Below are positions 40,971 through 51,523 of a stretch of 64,000 nucleotides of DNA, piece by piece. The translations under genes and the position numbers were made by a program. Below the pieces are notes generated by a model. That model was given only the letters and a program-made list of their open reading frames with translations, was not told where the DNA came from and ran no database searches. The stretch is from NCBI GenBank assembly GCA_902567095.1, contig CACFLG010000004.1, forward strand, positions 1-64,000. The letters are read 5' to 3'. Origin of the DNA: an uncultured OM182 clade bacterium. Its GTDB lineage: Bacteria; Pseudomonadota; Gammaproteobacteria; Pseudomonadales; Azotimanducaceae. The first letter of the stretch is position 1; each line of letters starts with the position of its first letter.

Positions 40971-42272
40971 CTAATTTCCTGTTCGAGACAAAAGAGCTAA
41001 CGATTCAACATGAGTAGTATGGGGAAACATATTTACCACTCCCGCAACTTTAAGTTCGAATCCCTTTTTAACAAGGACGCTTAAATCTTTCGCAAACGTA
41101 ATTGGATTGCAAGAAACATACACGATTCTCTCAATATTTTGAATGGGTAGACCGCTAATAAATTCAGAGGCACCGCTTCTCGGGGGATCGAGCACAATTT
41201 TATTTACATCGCCTAGTGCTTCAATTTGTTGATTGCTTGACGCCAGATCGCAAGCTTGAAAAGAGCAATTGTGGATATTATTCAATTCGGCGTTGGTTCT
41301 CGCCCGTCTTACGCTACTCTCGGAATACTCAACTCCATAAACAAAAGCACCAGATCTAGCTATCGGAAGAGAGAAATTCCCTATTCCACAAAAAGCATCC
41401 AACACCCTATCATCTTTTTTTATATCAAGAAGAGATATTACAGAATTAACTAGATGCCGATTAACCTCGAGATTTATTTGCGTAAAATCTTGCAATGAAA
41501 AAGTGAATCTCAAGTCAAACGCAGGCAACTCATAATAAAAGTCTTGTTTCAAATCTTTCGGAAAAAGCTTTTTAATTGTCTCAGGACCGCCAGACTGCAA
41601 AAAAATATGTATATCGAACCGTGTAGAAAACGAGGCGAGAGCTTTCTCATCAGCATTTGTTAAAGGCTCTAAGTGTCGGAATATCAGTCCAATTTGATTA
41701 TCGCCGGCTACTACTTCAATTTGAGGAAGAGCTTTTCGAACACTTAATTCTTGAACAGTTTTTGTAAGAGGACCAAGCATGTTTGATGCTCGTTCTATCA
41801 TAATTGGACAGGATTCCATGTCCGTGATGTATGACTTGAGCTTTTCTCTGAAACCTATGAGAACTTTAGATTTCTTCTCTACATATCTAACCCCAAGACG
41901 AGCTCTTGTTCTATAGAAATAATTATTCAAATTAATCGGTTTTGCCCAGCGCTCCGGCTGCAAAGGCCCTATTAAACTTACGACATACTCCTCCTTTAAT
42001 TTAAGTTGATAATCAGAAGTTACATGCTGAAAGCTACAGCCTCCACAAACGTTGGCAACTTCGCATCGAGGTTCTACTCTTTCGGGCGATGTCTGAATAA
42101 CTTCTTTTATCCTGAAAAACCTCTTCCCTTTTTTCCTCGCAAAAGGCTCTCCGAATATTTGCTCGCCTTCAAGAGCGCCAATTACTGCTCTCTCCCCATC
42201 TGCCGGATATCCGCACCCGTCAATATTCGTAGAAACAATATCTAATTTATTAGGGTCTTCTTCAATTTCCAA
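40971..42272 (-). CDS. rlmD: 23S rRNA (uracil1939-C5)-methyltransferase
   Basis: CEVANVCGGCSFQHV Fe-S cysteines, DAFCGIGNFSLPIARSGAFVYGVE, LDPPRSGA, YVSCNP. Confidence 0.95.
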   Translation of the reverse strand: MEIEEDPNKLDIVSTNIDGCGYPADGERAVIGALEGEQIFGEPFARKKGKRFFRIKEVIQTSPERVEPRCEVANVCGGCSFQHVTSDYQLKLKEEYVVSLIGPLQPERWAKPINLNNYFYRTRARLGVRYVEKKSKVLIGFREKLKSYITDMESCPIMIERASNMLGPLTKTVQELSVRKALPQIEVVAGDNQIGLIFRHLEPLTNADEKALASFSTRFDIHIFLQSGGPETIKKLFPKDLKQDFYYELPAFDLRFTFSLQDFTQINLEVNRHLVNSVISLLDIKKDDRVLDAFCGIGNFSLPIARSGAFVYGVEYSESSVRRARTNAELNNIHNCSFQACDLASSNQQIEALGDVNKIVLDPPRSGASEFISGLPIQNIERIVYVSCNPITFAKDLSVLVKKGFELKVAGVVNMFPHTTHVESLALLSRTGN

Positions 42273-42363
42273 AAAATCTCTTCCTTGTTCAGGTAGATGA
42301 AGACTCAGGCCAACCTAACAAGGAAAACCTGAACCACTCTATTTTTAACTATGTGAAATTTTT

Positions 42364-42744
42364 TTAGGAAGACAATCCTACCGCAAAAGCCATCGCATAG
42401 TCTTTTTCGTCAGAAATAGAAATCAATATGCGCTTTATCCCTTTCAGAGAAGCTTGCTGCTTTGCATGGCCTTTTAATTCCACTAACGGTTGCCCTGTCT
42501 CGAGGTCTGTTAGGATTAGGATATCTCCAAAACTGACCCCAAACTGCATGCCTGTACCTAAAACTTTTGAAATAGCTTCCTTTGCTGCAAAACGCTTAGC
42601 TAGGTACTCTATTTCCCTGCTAACTGGCGTTATTTCAATTTCTTCTGCGGCTAGTATTTTTCTTCTGAATTTTTCTGGTCTCCGCGAGAAAGCTTTTCGA
42701 ATCCTATCTACTTCAACGATGTCAGTTCCAACGCCAATTATCAT
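42364..42744 (-). CDS. acpS: Holo-ACP synthase
   Basis: MIIGVGTDIVEVDRI, LAKRFAAKEAISKVLGTGMQFGVSFGDI. Confidence 0.96.
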   Translation of the reverse strand: MIIGVGTDIVEVDRIRKAFSRRPEKFRRKILAAEEIEITPVSREIEYLAKRFAAKEAISKVLGTGMQFGVSFGDILILTDLETGQPLVELKGHAKQQASLKGIKRILISISDEKDYAMAFAVGLSS

Positions 42745-43451
42745 TAAATTAGACCCGAGAAAATTGTTCTTGAAATCAGAGGTTTATTATCTAATAAACT
42801 AGCTAGTGACTGACGAGTTAAGAAAAGAACTTTTTTCGGTCCAACCTCGTCTAGTTTGCCAGATGCCATCGCTTGAACCTCATATCCCCAGAAGCTCATC
42901 TCGTCAGGCTCGAAGGTTTTTCGGAAACCTTCATTTACAAAGAAATTATAATGGTCATCTGGAGAGAACAGGTCCCCCGAGATCGAATCCGTATGAAAAT
43001 TTATACCATAACCCAACTCCTTAAGAAGATTTAGCTCAAATGCTCGGAGAGAGTGAATAGGGTTATTCAAACTTTCTAATTTTTTTAATAGAGATTCGTA
43101 ACTATCATAGACCGATTCCAAGGGATCATATTTTTCTAATAATCTATACAACAGCTCGTTCACATACATACCTAAAATAATGTTTTTGCCCGAAATAGAA
43201 AACGGCTTTGAAGGAAACTCTAAATTAACAGCTGTCTTAAGATCAGATTTTCCTAAAAAAGACAATGAGATTGGTACAAACGGTTGCACCATGCCGGAAT
43301 ATCGAGATCTTTTAGATCGGATCCCTTTGAAAATAACCGAAAATCTTCCTCTATCCCTAGAGTATACGTCAGCGATTAAACTTGTCTCTCGATATGTCCT
43401 TACGTGAAGAACATAAACCGTTTGCAGAATACCTCTACTCAACTTCATCAA
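42744..43451 (-). CDS. recO: DNA repair protein RecO
   Basis: YVLHVRTYRETSLIADVYSRDRGRFSVIFKGIRSKRSRY; position between era and acpS. Confidence 0.9.
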   Translation of the reverse strand: MMKLSRGILQTVYVLHVRTYRETSLIADVYSRDRGRFSVIFKGIRSKRSRYSGMVQPFVPISLSFLGKSDLKTAVNLEFPSKPFSISGKNIILGMYVNELLYRLLEKYDPLESVYDSYESLLKKLESLNNPIHSLRAFELNLLKELGYGINFHTDSISGDLFSPDDHYNFFVNEGFRKTFEPDEMSFWGYEVQAMASGKLDEVGPKKVLFLTRQSLASLLDNKPLISRTIFSGLI

Positions 43452-44328
43452 AACCTAAACTTTTAAGGACCTTCGCGCTGTGAGACCATCCTTTTTTGAC
43501 TCTTATCCAAGTCCTTAACATAACCTTTTTTTGTAATAACGCTTCTATATCCAAACGCGCATCTATGGAAACGCGTTTAATTCTTTCCCCATCTTTTCCA
43601 ATAACTATTTTTTTTTGGCTATTCTTATCTACAAAAATTGAAGCGTCGATTTTTACGTGACTAGATTCAGTCGAAATAGTATCCAGAACTACAGCAGTTT
43701 GATAGGGAATCTCTTTGCCTAGTTGGCGCATTATTTTTTCTCTGATAATCTCGGCAATCAAAAAACGCTGGGATCTATCAGTTATCTGATCCTCGGGATA
43801 ATAAAATGGGGATTCTGGCAACCGACTCTTAATCTCTTTTATAAGCGCTTCTAAATTTTTTTCTTTTTGGGCAGATAAAGGAATCATAGTTGCATCCGGA
43901 AAGCGATCCTGAAAATTCTTTAAAATTGGAAAAAGCTCATTGGGATTGCTCAGTAAATCAATTTTGTTTACAACAACTATTTTGTGAGCAGTCACGTGCT
44001 TACAGCAATCAACAACAATCTGGTCCTCGCTTTTATATTTACCTCTATCGAAAACAAGAACTACGATATCGACATCAACTAACGCAGATTTCGCGTCTCT
44101 ATTCATAAATCGGTTAAGTGCGTCTTTCTTTTCTGAGTGTATCCCTGGCGTGTCTACAAAAAGAACTTGATATTCCTCTTCAGTTAGGATGCCAATGACT
44201 TTTTGCCTAGTTGTCTGAGGCTTTCTTGAGGTAATACTGATTTTTTGTCCTACCAAAGCGTTTAGTAAAGTAGATTTACCTACATTGGGTCTACCTAAAA
44301 TAGCTACGTAACCAGATTTCGTACTCAT
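43435..44328 (-). CDS. era: GTPase Era
   Basis: GRPNVGKSTLLNALVGQKISITSRKPQTTR; KH domain. Confidence 0.97.
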   Translation of the reverse strand: MSTKSGYVAILGRPNVGKSTLLNALVGQKISITSRKPQTTRQKVIGILTEEEYQVLFVDTPGIHSEKKDALNRFMNRDAKSALVDVDIVVLVFDRGKYKSEDQIVVDCCKHVTAHKIVVVNKIDLLSNPNELFPILKNFQDRFPDATMIPLSAQKEKNLEALIKEIKSRLPESPFYYPEDQITDRSQRFLIAEIIREKIMRQLGKEIPYQTAVVLDTISTESSHVKIDASIFVDKNSQKKIVIGKDGERIKRVSIDARLDIEALLQKKVMLRTWIRVKKGWSHSAKVLKSLGFDEVE

Positions 44329-44330
44329 CG

Positions 44331-45002
44331 CTATGTTTCCATTTCTTCCAAGGCATTTTTTGCTGCAATTTGTTCTGCTTTACGTTTTGAGGACCCTCTT
44401 CCAATTACTGCGTGATCTATCCCTTTTGCAAAGCAAGCCACCTCGAAAGTCTCATTGGGAGATTTCCCTGAAACAGATAAGACAATATAATCTGGAGGAG
44501 GATCTCCAAAATGTTGTAATTTTTCTTGAAGAAGAGTTTTTGGATCCTTTAGTGCATCTGCTTCACCAAGATCATCAAGCCTGGTCTTAAAAAGATCGAC
44601 GATAACTTGGGCAGCAATATCAAAACTAGCATCTAACAAAATCGCACCCAGAAGAGCCTCTAGGGCATCAGCAATAACCGAGTCACGATTTCGCGCTCCA
44701 CTTTTCTTTTCGCCCTCGCCAAACTTTATATACGAACCTAAATCAAGTCCACGCCCTATAAAAGCGAGCGTTTCTTTTCTTACAAGGCTCGATCGCATTC
44801 TCGACAAGTCTCCTTCAGATGCAGATGTAAATCTTGAAAAAACAACGGAGGCGATAGTATGGTTTAAAAACGAGTCACCAAGGAATTCTAGTCGTTCGTT
44901 GTTGTCTTTACTAAAACTACGATGAGTCAAAGACCTCTCTAACAAGGTATAGTCATCAAATTGATAGTTTATGGATTCCTCTAATCGGGAGTATTTAGAC
45001 AC
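44331..45002 (-). CDS. rnc: Ribonuclease III
   Basis: NERLEFLGDSFLNHTIASVVF; ADALEALLGAILLDA; dsRBD. Confidence 0.97.
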   Translation of the reverse strand: MSKYSRLEESINYQFDDYTLLERSLTHRSFSKDNNERLEFLGDSFLNHTIASVVFSRFTSASEGDLSRMRSSLVRKETLAFIGRGLDLGSYIKFGEGEKKSGARNRDSVIADALEALLGAILLDASFDIAAQVIVDLFKTRLDDLGEADALKDPKTLLQEKLQHFGDPPPDYIVLSVSGKSPNETFEVACFAKGIDHAVIGRGSSKRKAEQIAAKNALEEMET

Positions 45003-45099
45003 GATAAGTTAGTCTCTGAAATCATTAGCAGTTGTCTTCCAGGATATGAAAGATGCCGACTAAGTTTGCAGCATCTTCCGCGAACTTAGTTTAAAAAAA

Positions 45100-45897
45100 C
45101 TACCGAATAAGTCTATTTTCAGAAAAAGTCGGGAAGCTGATCCCAGGATTTTTATGCATCCAAACCAAGATGGCTTTACCCACAATGTCTTCCTCTGAGA
45201 CTAAGCCCCAATAGCGACTATCGCTACTTTGATCTCTATTGTCTCCTAAAACAAAATAAAAGCCTTCTGGAACGAGCCACTCATCGATTCTAGTCTGTTT
45301 AAACGTATCTCTTTGAATCATATGCTCGATCTCACCAAGTTTTTCTCGATACCTTAGGGCTTCAGGAAATTCAGCAGGGACCTGCGCTACAAAAGTTTGC
45401 GTCTGTTTTTTCCCATTAATGTAGATAATCTTGTCTTGATACCTTACTCTGTCTCCAGGTATCCCAACCACTCTTTTTATAAAATAATCATCTCTATGAG
45501 GAGGAATAAAGACCATCACTTCACCGTTTTTTGGTTTTTCAAGATCAAAAACCTTTGTTCCGAGAACTGGCAACCGTATTCCATAGTGGTGCTTATTTAC
45601 TAAAATAAAATCTCCAACTTGGAGAGTTGGAATCATTGAACCCGAGGGGATTTGAAAAGGCTCAAACAAGAATGATCTAAAAACTAATACGATGGCTAAA
45701 ACAGGGAAAAAAGAAATTGCGTACTCGACTAAAACTGGCTGCTTACTTTCTGAGTCAGACTTTACATAATTTTTTTGTTCCGTATCTGCTTTTTGCGCCG
45801 ATATTCGCCTTGAGCGCAAATAGAAAACTTCAAACAACCAGATAAAACCGGTTACAGCTGTCGCAGCCACGAGTATGAGCGGGAAGTCTATGCTCAT
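45100..45897 (-). CDS. lepB: Signal peptidase I
   Basis: [30 protein letters not shown]-like [25 protein letters not shown]. Start moved from 46029 to MSIDFP at 45897 (4-nt overlap with lepA stop). Confidence 0.95.
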   Translation of the reverse strand: MSIDFPLILVAATAVTGFIWLFEVFYLRSRRISAQKADTEQKNYVKSDSESKQPVLVEYAISFFPVLAIVLVFRSFLFEPFQIPSGSMIPTLQVGDFILVNKHHYGIRLPVLGTKVFDLEKPKNGEVMVFIPPHRDDYFIKRVVGIPGDRVRYQDKIIYINGKKQTQTFVAQVPAEFPEALRYREKLGEIEHMIQRDTFKQTRIDEWLVPEGFYFVLGDNRDQSSDSRYWGLVSEEDIVGKAILVWMHKNPGISFPTFSENRLIR

Positions 45898-47693
45898 TTT
45901 TCCACCTTTAGTACGGCTAAGAATGCATCCTGAGGGATTTCGACACTTCCAACCTGTTTCATTCTTTTCTTCCCTGCTTTCTGCTTCTCTAGAAGCTTTT
46001 TCTTCCTCGTTATGTCTCCACCGTAGCACTTGGCCGTAACGTTTTTTCTGAGGGCCTTCACGGTCTGGCGGGCTATAATTTGCCCTCCTATCGCTGCTTG
46101 TATCGCAACGTCGAACATTTGCCTCGGTATCAACTCTTTCATCTTTTTAGTGAGTGAAAAGCCGGTCGATCGAGAGTTTTCTCTGTGGACGATTAAAGCT
46201 AAAGCATCGACAGCGTCGCCATTTATCAGAATTTCTAGTTTAACTAGATCTGCGGACTGGAAACTCTCAAAAGAATAGTCTAACGAAGCATAGCCTCTTG
46301 ACGAAGATTTAAGTCTATCAAAAAAATCGAGCACAACTTCGCTCATCGGAAGATCATAAGTTAAAGAAACCTGATTGCCGACAAATTGCATATCTTTTTG
46401 CACGCCTCTGCGCTCAACACATAATGAAATCACATTACCTAAATATTCTGAAGGGACTAAAATATTGGCTCTAGCAATAGGTTCCCTCGTAGCAGCAATA
46501 CTAGACGCATCGGGCAACTGCGAGGGATTATCAATTTTGACATGCTCTCCTGATTTCATTTGCAGCTCGTAAACCACTGTCGGTGCCGAGGTTATTAAAT
46601 CTAACCCATACTCCCGTTCTAGACGCTCCTGAACTATTTCCATATGAAGCATCCCGAGGAAACCACATCTAAAACCAAATCCCAGTGCGTCTGAGCTTTC
46701 TGGTTGATAAACCAAGGCCGCATCATTAAGTGTTAACTTGGCTAATGCGTCTCGAAAACTCTCATAATCGTCGGCGCTTACCGTAAACATTCCCGCATAT
46801 ACCTGAGGCTTAATTCTCTCAAATCCAGGCATACTGGGAACTTCAGGATTCGACGCGCTAACCATTGTATCTCCTACCGGAGCTCCCTTGACGTCCTTTA
46901 TACCCGCTACCACAAAACCAACCTCCCCCGTTCCCAATACATCTTTCTCTTTTCTTCTGGGGGTAAATATCCCGACGGAATCAACTTGGTGTATCTTACC
47001 GAGCGACTTTAGAACAATTTTTTCTTTTATCCTGATTTCTCCTTGCACAACCCGAACCAAGGAGACTACCCCTAGATAATTATCGAACCATGAGTCGATA
47101 ATCAAAGCTCGCATAGGGGAATCGCGATGATCCTCTGGCGCAGGGATAAAAGTTACAATCTCCTCTAACAAGGACTCGATACCGACACCACTTTTAGCGC
47201 TTACTTGGACCGCCCTCTTCGCATCTATCCCTATGATTTCTTCAATCTCCTGACCGACCCTCACGGGATCAGATTGCGGGAGATCAATCTTATTAAGCAC
47301 TGGAAGCACCTCAAGATTTTGCTCCACAGCCGTGTAGCAGTTTGCTACTGACTGCGCTTCAACTCCTTGGGATGCGTCTACTACCAATATTGCTCCTTCA
47401 CAGGCAGCCATTGATCGGGAAACCTCATAAGAAAAATCAACGTGTCCCGGAGTGTCGATGATATTTAACTGGTAAGATTTGCCGTCCCTGGCCAAATATT
47501 CGAGAGTGACACTCTGAGCTTTGATAGTTATCCCTCTTTCTCGCTCGATGTCCATTGAATCAAGAACTTGCTCGGCCATTTCTCGTTCCGATAATCCGCC
47601 GCAAATTTGAATGAATCGATCTGCTAAGGTTGATTTGCCGTGATCGATGTGAGCTATTATCGAGAAATTTCTTATAAGTGAAGGGTTAATCAA
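45894..47693 (-). CDS. lepA: Elongation factor 4 (LepA)
   Basis: [36 protein letters not shown]-like [20 protein letters not shown]. Confidence 0.97.
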   Translation of the reverse strand: MINPSLIRNFSIIAHIDHGKSTLADRFIQICGGLSEREMAEQVLDSMDIERERGITIKAQSVTLEYLARDGKSYQLNIIDTPGHVDFSYEVSRSMAACEGAILVVDASQGVEAQSVANCYTAVEQNLEVLPVLNKIDLPQSDPVRVGQEIEEIIGIDAKRAVQVSAKSGVGIESLLEEIVTFIPAPEDHRDSPMRALIIDSWFDNYLGVVSLVRVVQGEIRIKEKIVLKSLGKIHQVDSVGIFTPRRKEKDVLGTGEVGFVVAGIKDVKGAPVGDTMVSASNPEVPSMPGFERIKPQVYAGMFTVSADDYESFRDALAKLTLNDAALVYQPESSDALGFGFRCGFLGMLHMEIVQERLEREYGLDLITSAPTVVYELQMKSGEHVKIDNPSQLPDASSIAATREPIARANILVPSEYLGNVISLCVERRGVQKDMQFVGNQVSLTYDLPMSEVVLDFFDRLKSSSRGYASLDYSFESFQSADLVKLEILINGDAVDALALIVHRENSRSTGFSLTKKMKELIPRQMFDVAIQAAIGGQIIARQTVKALRKNVTAKCYGGDITRKKKLLEKQKAGKKRMKQVGSVEIPQDAFLAVLKVEK

Positions 47694-47794
47694 ATTAAGC
47701 TCAATGGTTTAACGAAAAAATGAGGAAGCGGAAGTACCGAGAGTTTATCGCAAAGAAGCGAAAGGTGCCAAGAAATCCTAACAACAGGTTTAAA

Positions 47795-49189
47795 TCAAGG
47801 GACGTCAATAGCAATGTATCGGGACCTGTTCTCTCTCACAACCAACATGTTGATCTTTTCGTTCACCGGCAGGTTGGCTATCAATTTTTCGAACTGCGCT
47901 CTGTTAGTTATCCGCCTATTATTTGCAGCTCTTATTACGTCGCCGGCTAAGATCCCCTTTCGTTGAGCAGCTCCTGAGAAGACCTTAGAGACCAACACTC
48001 CCTCTAAACCCATTTCGTATTGAGGGCTTCCTGGCTGAATATCCTCTACAACTAGACCAAGACGATTCCCTTTTGTTAGAGGGGAGCCCGATATGCTGGC
48101 TAAATTCTGTTCCTGCAAGGCACCTACCGTGACAAGCAGAGTCTTCTTTCTTCCATCTCTTACAACCTCTACCTTAGTCTTCGTGTCGGGCCTGACTCGA
48201 CCCACAAGCTGGGGGAGGTCGTCTGACAAATCAATTTTTTTTCCATTGAACGAGGAGATTATATCGCCCGCCATCACACCGCCTTTTTCTGCCGCACTCC
48301 CTGGAAAAACTTCAGTGACAAGCGCCCCTGAGGGTCGATCAAGCCCAAAAGACTTTGCAAGATCCATGTCAACTTTTTGAATACCTACGCCCAACCAGCC
48401 CCTCACTACGGTCCCATTTTCCTTTAATTGCTCGACGACCTCCATTGCGACATCTATCGGAATTGCAAACGACAGACCCATAAACCCCCCAGATCGGGTA
48501 AAAATCTGGGAATTGATCCCCACGACGTTCCCATTCAAATCTATTAGAGGACCGCCCGAGTTTCCCGGATTTATAGCAACATCAGTCTGAATGAACGGCA
48601 CATACCTACCGTTCCCCTCTGGAAGGCTCCGCCCAGTGGCACTAATTATCCCGGCTGTAACGCTATGTTCAAATCCGAACGGTGAGCCAATGGCAACGAC
48701 CCAAGATCCAGCTTTCAAATCCAAAGATTTTCCTAACTTAACGGACGGTAGGTTTGATTCATTTATTTTTAAAAGCGCTAAATCGGATAGCGGATCATGT
48801 CCCACGACCTCTGCGATTCGTTCTCGCCTGTCACTGAGCGCAACAATAATCTCACTTGCTCCATCCACCACGTGATTGTTAGTTAAAATGTATCCTTCCT
48901 CGTCGATAATAAAGCCTGAACCGGCTGATGGCCTCGGACTTCGCTTGTAGGGCTCTCTCAAAAACCGCTTGAGCATATCTGGGACGTCCTGACCATCATA
49001 AGGTGACTCTTTTCGGGTCTTATTTGGTTCTCGAGACGCACGAATATTGACCACAGATGGTTTTATATCCTGCACTAAACTTGTAAAACTGGGGAATTCG
49101 GCGACACTCTGGACCGACAAAGATAAGAAACAAACGCCTAGGATGAGTCTCCATTTCGTTGCCGTCGTTCTAAATATCAAATTATTCAC
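47795..49189 (-). CDS. DegP/MucD periplasmic serine protease
   Basis: TNNHVVDGA, DLALLKI, NPGNSGGPLIDLNG catalytic motifs, two PDZ domains. Confidence 0.95.
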   Translation of the reverse strand: MNNLIFRTTATKWRLILGVCFLSLSVQSVAEFPSFTSLVQDIKPSVVNIRASREPNKTRKESPYDGQDVPDMLKRFLREPYKRSPRPSAGSGFIIDEEGYILTNNHVVDGASEIIVALSDRRERIAEVVGHDPLSDLALLKINESNLPSVKLGKSLDLKAGSWVVAIGSPFGFEHSVTAGIISATGRSLPEGNGRYVPFIQTDVAINPGNSGGPLIDLNGNVVGINSQIFTRSGGFMGLSFAIPIDVAMEVVEQLKENGTVVRGWLGVGIQKVDMDLAKSFGLDRPSGALVTEVFPGSAAEKGGVMAGDIISSFNGKKIDLSDDLPQLVGRVRPDTKTKVEVVRDGRKKTLLVTVGALQEQNLASISGSPLTKGNRLGLVVEDIQPGSPQYEMGLEGVLVSKVFSGAAQRKGILAGDVIRAANNRRITNRAQFEKLIANLPVNEKINMLVVRENRSRYIAIDVP

Positions 49190-49267
49190 TTTGCTACTGG
49201 CTCCTAATGCTTACCATTTTTTTGCCTATCGGCACAAAACCGCTTTCTTAAAACTAAATATACGCCC

Positions 49268-50224
49268 CTAATAAACAACTGGTTCAACAGATTCTGCGAC
49301 CCTTCTTGCCGTTTTCATTGGGACATTGCCGACAACGGTTATTTGCTGATCACGCTGTTTGAGTTTCATTGTCAACAGAACGGTACCGCCCGAACTGGTA
49401 GCCAAATCAGGCAGCAAATCAGAGTTGCGTGGATTAACGAAGACTGAAACATTAGCAAGACCATCAGTGAAATGAAGTCGATTACCCTGGCGCCTAACGG
49501 ATTTAAACCCGCTGGGTAACCAATTAACTGTCACAATCGGCTTACTTTTTTTCGATCTTGGTTCCGAATAAAGGCGACGAACGTAGCCGTCTTTCTGAAT
49601 TCTTGACTCTAGGTCTGCTTTATCAACCTGATCTCCCAATTTTAGCCTAACTATCTGAAAAACCTCCCTTGCTCGACCTCTATCGGTGAGGACAGATTTT
49701 AGCAGCAGTCCCGACTTTTCATCAATCCAGACTATGTAACCATACCGGTCGTCAAATTTAGGAGATATTGACATTTGAATCGCAGTTCTGTCGATGATTC
49801 TGCTTTTTGGTAGAAGAGAAAAATTATAAAGGTTTCGAGCTTTCATTATTCTCTCAGGAAACGCTGAGGAAAATGGCCCTGATGCGACGCAGCGTTCCAG
49901 CGTGATATTTTCCTTTGATTGAAATTGTGAGTGAACACAGCTCACAGTCTTCCCCTCTCGATATAGTTCTCTATTCCCTCCACTTAAATTGAACCGGCGC
50001 TCTCTCTCTTCCCCATTTACCTTCATATGAATTGCGCGCACGGTGTGCATTGAAATTCCTTTCAGGTAAGTATACGTCACGTCAAAGTTTGATTCCCGAG
50101 AAGCATAAGCCATGTCTCCGATCCAAGAAATAGGCGTTTTCTCCGACTCTGTTGTAGCTTCAGCTTGCGGAACACCAAGCAGAAAAAGTAAAGAGAAAAA
50201 AGCTTTCACACGAATACCCCTCAT
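49268..50224 (-). CDS. rseB: Sigma-E regulatory protein RseB/MucB
   Basis: Signal peptide plus MucB/RseB fold, e.g. YIVWIDEKSGLLLKSVLTDR; located rpoE-rseA-rseB-degP. Confidence 0.88.
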   Translation of the reverse strand: MRGIRVKAFFSLLFLLGVPQAEATTESEKTPISWIGDMAYASRESNFDVTYTYLKGISMHTVRAIHMKVNGEERERRFNLSGGNRELYREGKTVSCVHSQFQSKENITLERCVASGPFSSAFPERIMKARNLYNFSLLPKSRIIDRTAIQMSISPKFDDRYGYIVWIDEKSGLLLKSVLTDRGRAREVFQIVRLKLGDQVDKADLESRIQKDGYVRRLYSEPRSKKSKPIVTVNWLPSGFKSVRRQGNRLHFTDGLANVSVFVNPRNSDLLPDLATSSGGTVLLTMKLKQRDQQITVVGNVPMKTARRVAESVEPVVY

Positions 50225-50787
50225 TTTCTTTCCACCTCTTTGAAGTTTGCTAACTTACTGTCGCTTTCCATTTCCACCATTCGATCATGCTCGTTTAAAT
50301 AAGACCTCAAACGATCTCTTTTTTGTTGGTCTAACTCGAATAATTCAGGTGCATTAACGAGCAGATCAGATTGCTCAGCAGCCTCTTCAATTCTGGCGTA
50401 GCTGTCATCCTTGATAACATCGGGCTCGAGATTCACTAAAGACTCGTCTTTTTGCGGAAGAATAAGAAGAACCCCAAGAGCAAACACTACTGAAGCAGCT
50501 ACCCCGTATCCTGCGAAGGCAAATCTTGCCCTATTTGATCTCTTCGAACTATTAAAGTGCGTTTCGTCCGATTTTATAGCCTTGCTAATTTCTCTGTACA
50601 GTTTAAGGTGGTTCTCTGAACTAAGAGGGTCTTTCATGCTCGTGGCACGACGAATGTCCAAGTAAGAAATCCAAGCTTTAATCAAAGAATCTCCCTGAGA
50701 TAACGACCGAGACAATGAATGTTCCTCTATTTCGTTTGTTTCTCCGTCCAGAAAAGCTGAAAGTTGTTCCTTTGTTGTATTTTTCAC
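50221..50787 (-). CDS. rseA: Anti-sigma-E factor RseA/MucA
   Basis: KEQLSAFLDGETNEIEEHSLSRSLS N-domain, single TM (FAGYGVAASVVFALGVLLILP). Confidence 0.88.
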   Translation of the reverse strand: MKNTTKEQLSAFLDGETNEIEEHSLSRSLSQGDSLIKAWISYLDIRRATSMKDPLSSENHLKLYREISKAIKSDETHFNSSKRSNRARFAFAGYGVAASVVFALGVLLILPQKDESLVNLEPDVIKDDSYARIEEAAEQSDLLVNAPELFELDQQKRDRLRSYLNEHDRMVEMESDSKLANFKEVERK

Positions 50788-50816
50788 TAAATCTTCCCTT
50801 CAATCATAAAACCACC

Positions 50817-51377
50817 TCAAATTATGTTTTTTACTTCTTTATCAATTGATTCCCTTGCTCGAAATATTCTACTTCGCACGGTTCCGACCGGACATTCCAT
50901 AATTGCAGATATGTCTTCATAGCTCATTCCCTCATACTCCCTCATGATTATCGCAGACTTTAAATCTTGAGGGAGTTTTGAAATAGCGATTTCAACAACT
51001 TGGCTCAGCCTTTCCCCTTCAAATTCGCTTTCTGGACCATTTGTGCTCTTAAGAAGAGATGTAATTTCATAAACATCAATATCGACATCTGGAGGCCGTC
51101 TCGACTTAGATATCAAATGGTTCTTTGCAGTGTTTATTGCAATTCTGTATAACCAAGTATAAAACTTGCTGTCTCCGCGAAACTTTTCCATAGACCTGTA
51201 TGCCTTTATGAAAGTTTCCTGAGTTATATCCATTACTTCTTCGGGACTTAGTTTATATCTTCCCAAGACAGCGCTCACTCTTTGCTGATACTTGAGAACT
51301 AGCAAATCAAAAGACTTCTTATCGCCTTTTAGAACACGTTTCACAAGCCTCTGGTCATTTATTTCTGATTTAATCAA
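50817..51377 (-). CDS. rpoE: RNA polymerase sigma-E factor (RpoE/AlgU)
   Basis: LVKRVLKGDKKSFDLLVLKYQQRV..., FRGDSKFYTWLYRIAINTAKNHL, YEDISAIMECPVGTVRSRIFRARE. Start moved from 51410 to TTG 51377, preceded by AGGA SD. Confidence 0.95.
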   Translation of the reverse strand: MIKSEINDQRLVKRVLKGDKKSFDLLVLKYQQRVSAVLGRYKLSPEEVMDITQETFIKAYRSMEKFRGDSKFYTWLYRIAINTAKNHLISKSRRPPDVDIDVYEITSLLKSTNGPESEFEGERLSQVVEIAISKLPQDLKSAIIMREYEGMSYEDISAIMECPVGTVRSRIFRARESIDKEVKNII

Positions 51378-51399
51378 AACTTTCCTACATTTACGGTTC

Positions 51400-51427
51400 T
51401 TAGATCTCAAATAACTGAATTAGTTCC
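51400..51427 (-). promoter_or_regulatory. Putative sigma-E (AlgU-type) autoregulatory promoter of rpoE
   Basis: Minus strand GGAACTA-N16-TCTAA, against the consensus GGAACTT-N16-TCTGA. Confidence 0.6.
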
Positions 51428-51523
51428 AAACTTCTTAAAAAATCCAAAAATTTGTCTAAACGATATGCTCTGTCAAAATCAAAAAATCCGTGTAACCTTA
51501 TCTTTTATTAGATAAAAGCCATC

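Noticed and set aside
45898-46029. N-terminal extension of lepB in the track ([21 protein letters not shown]...)
   Set aside because: It is out-of-frame reading of the lepA 3' end; the real start is MSIDFP at 45897.
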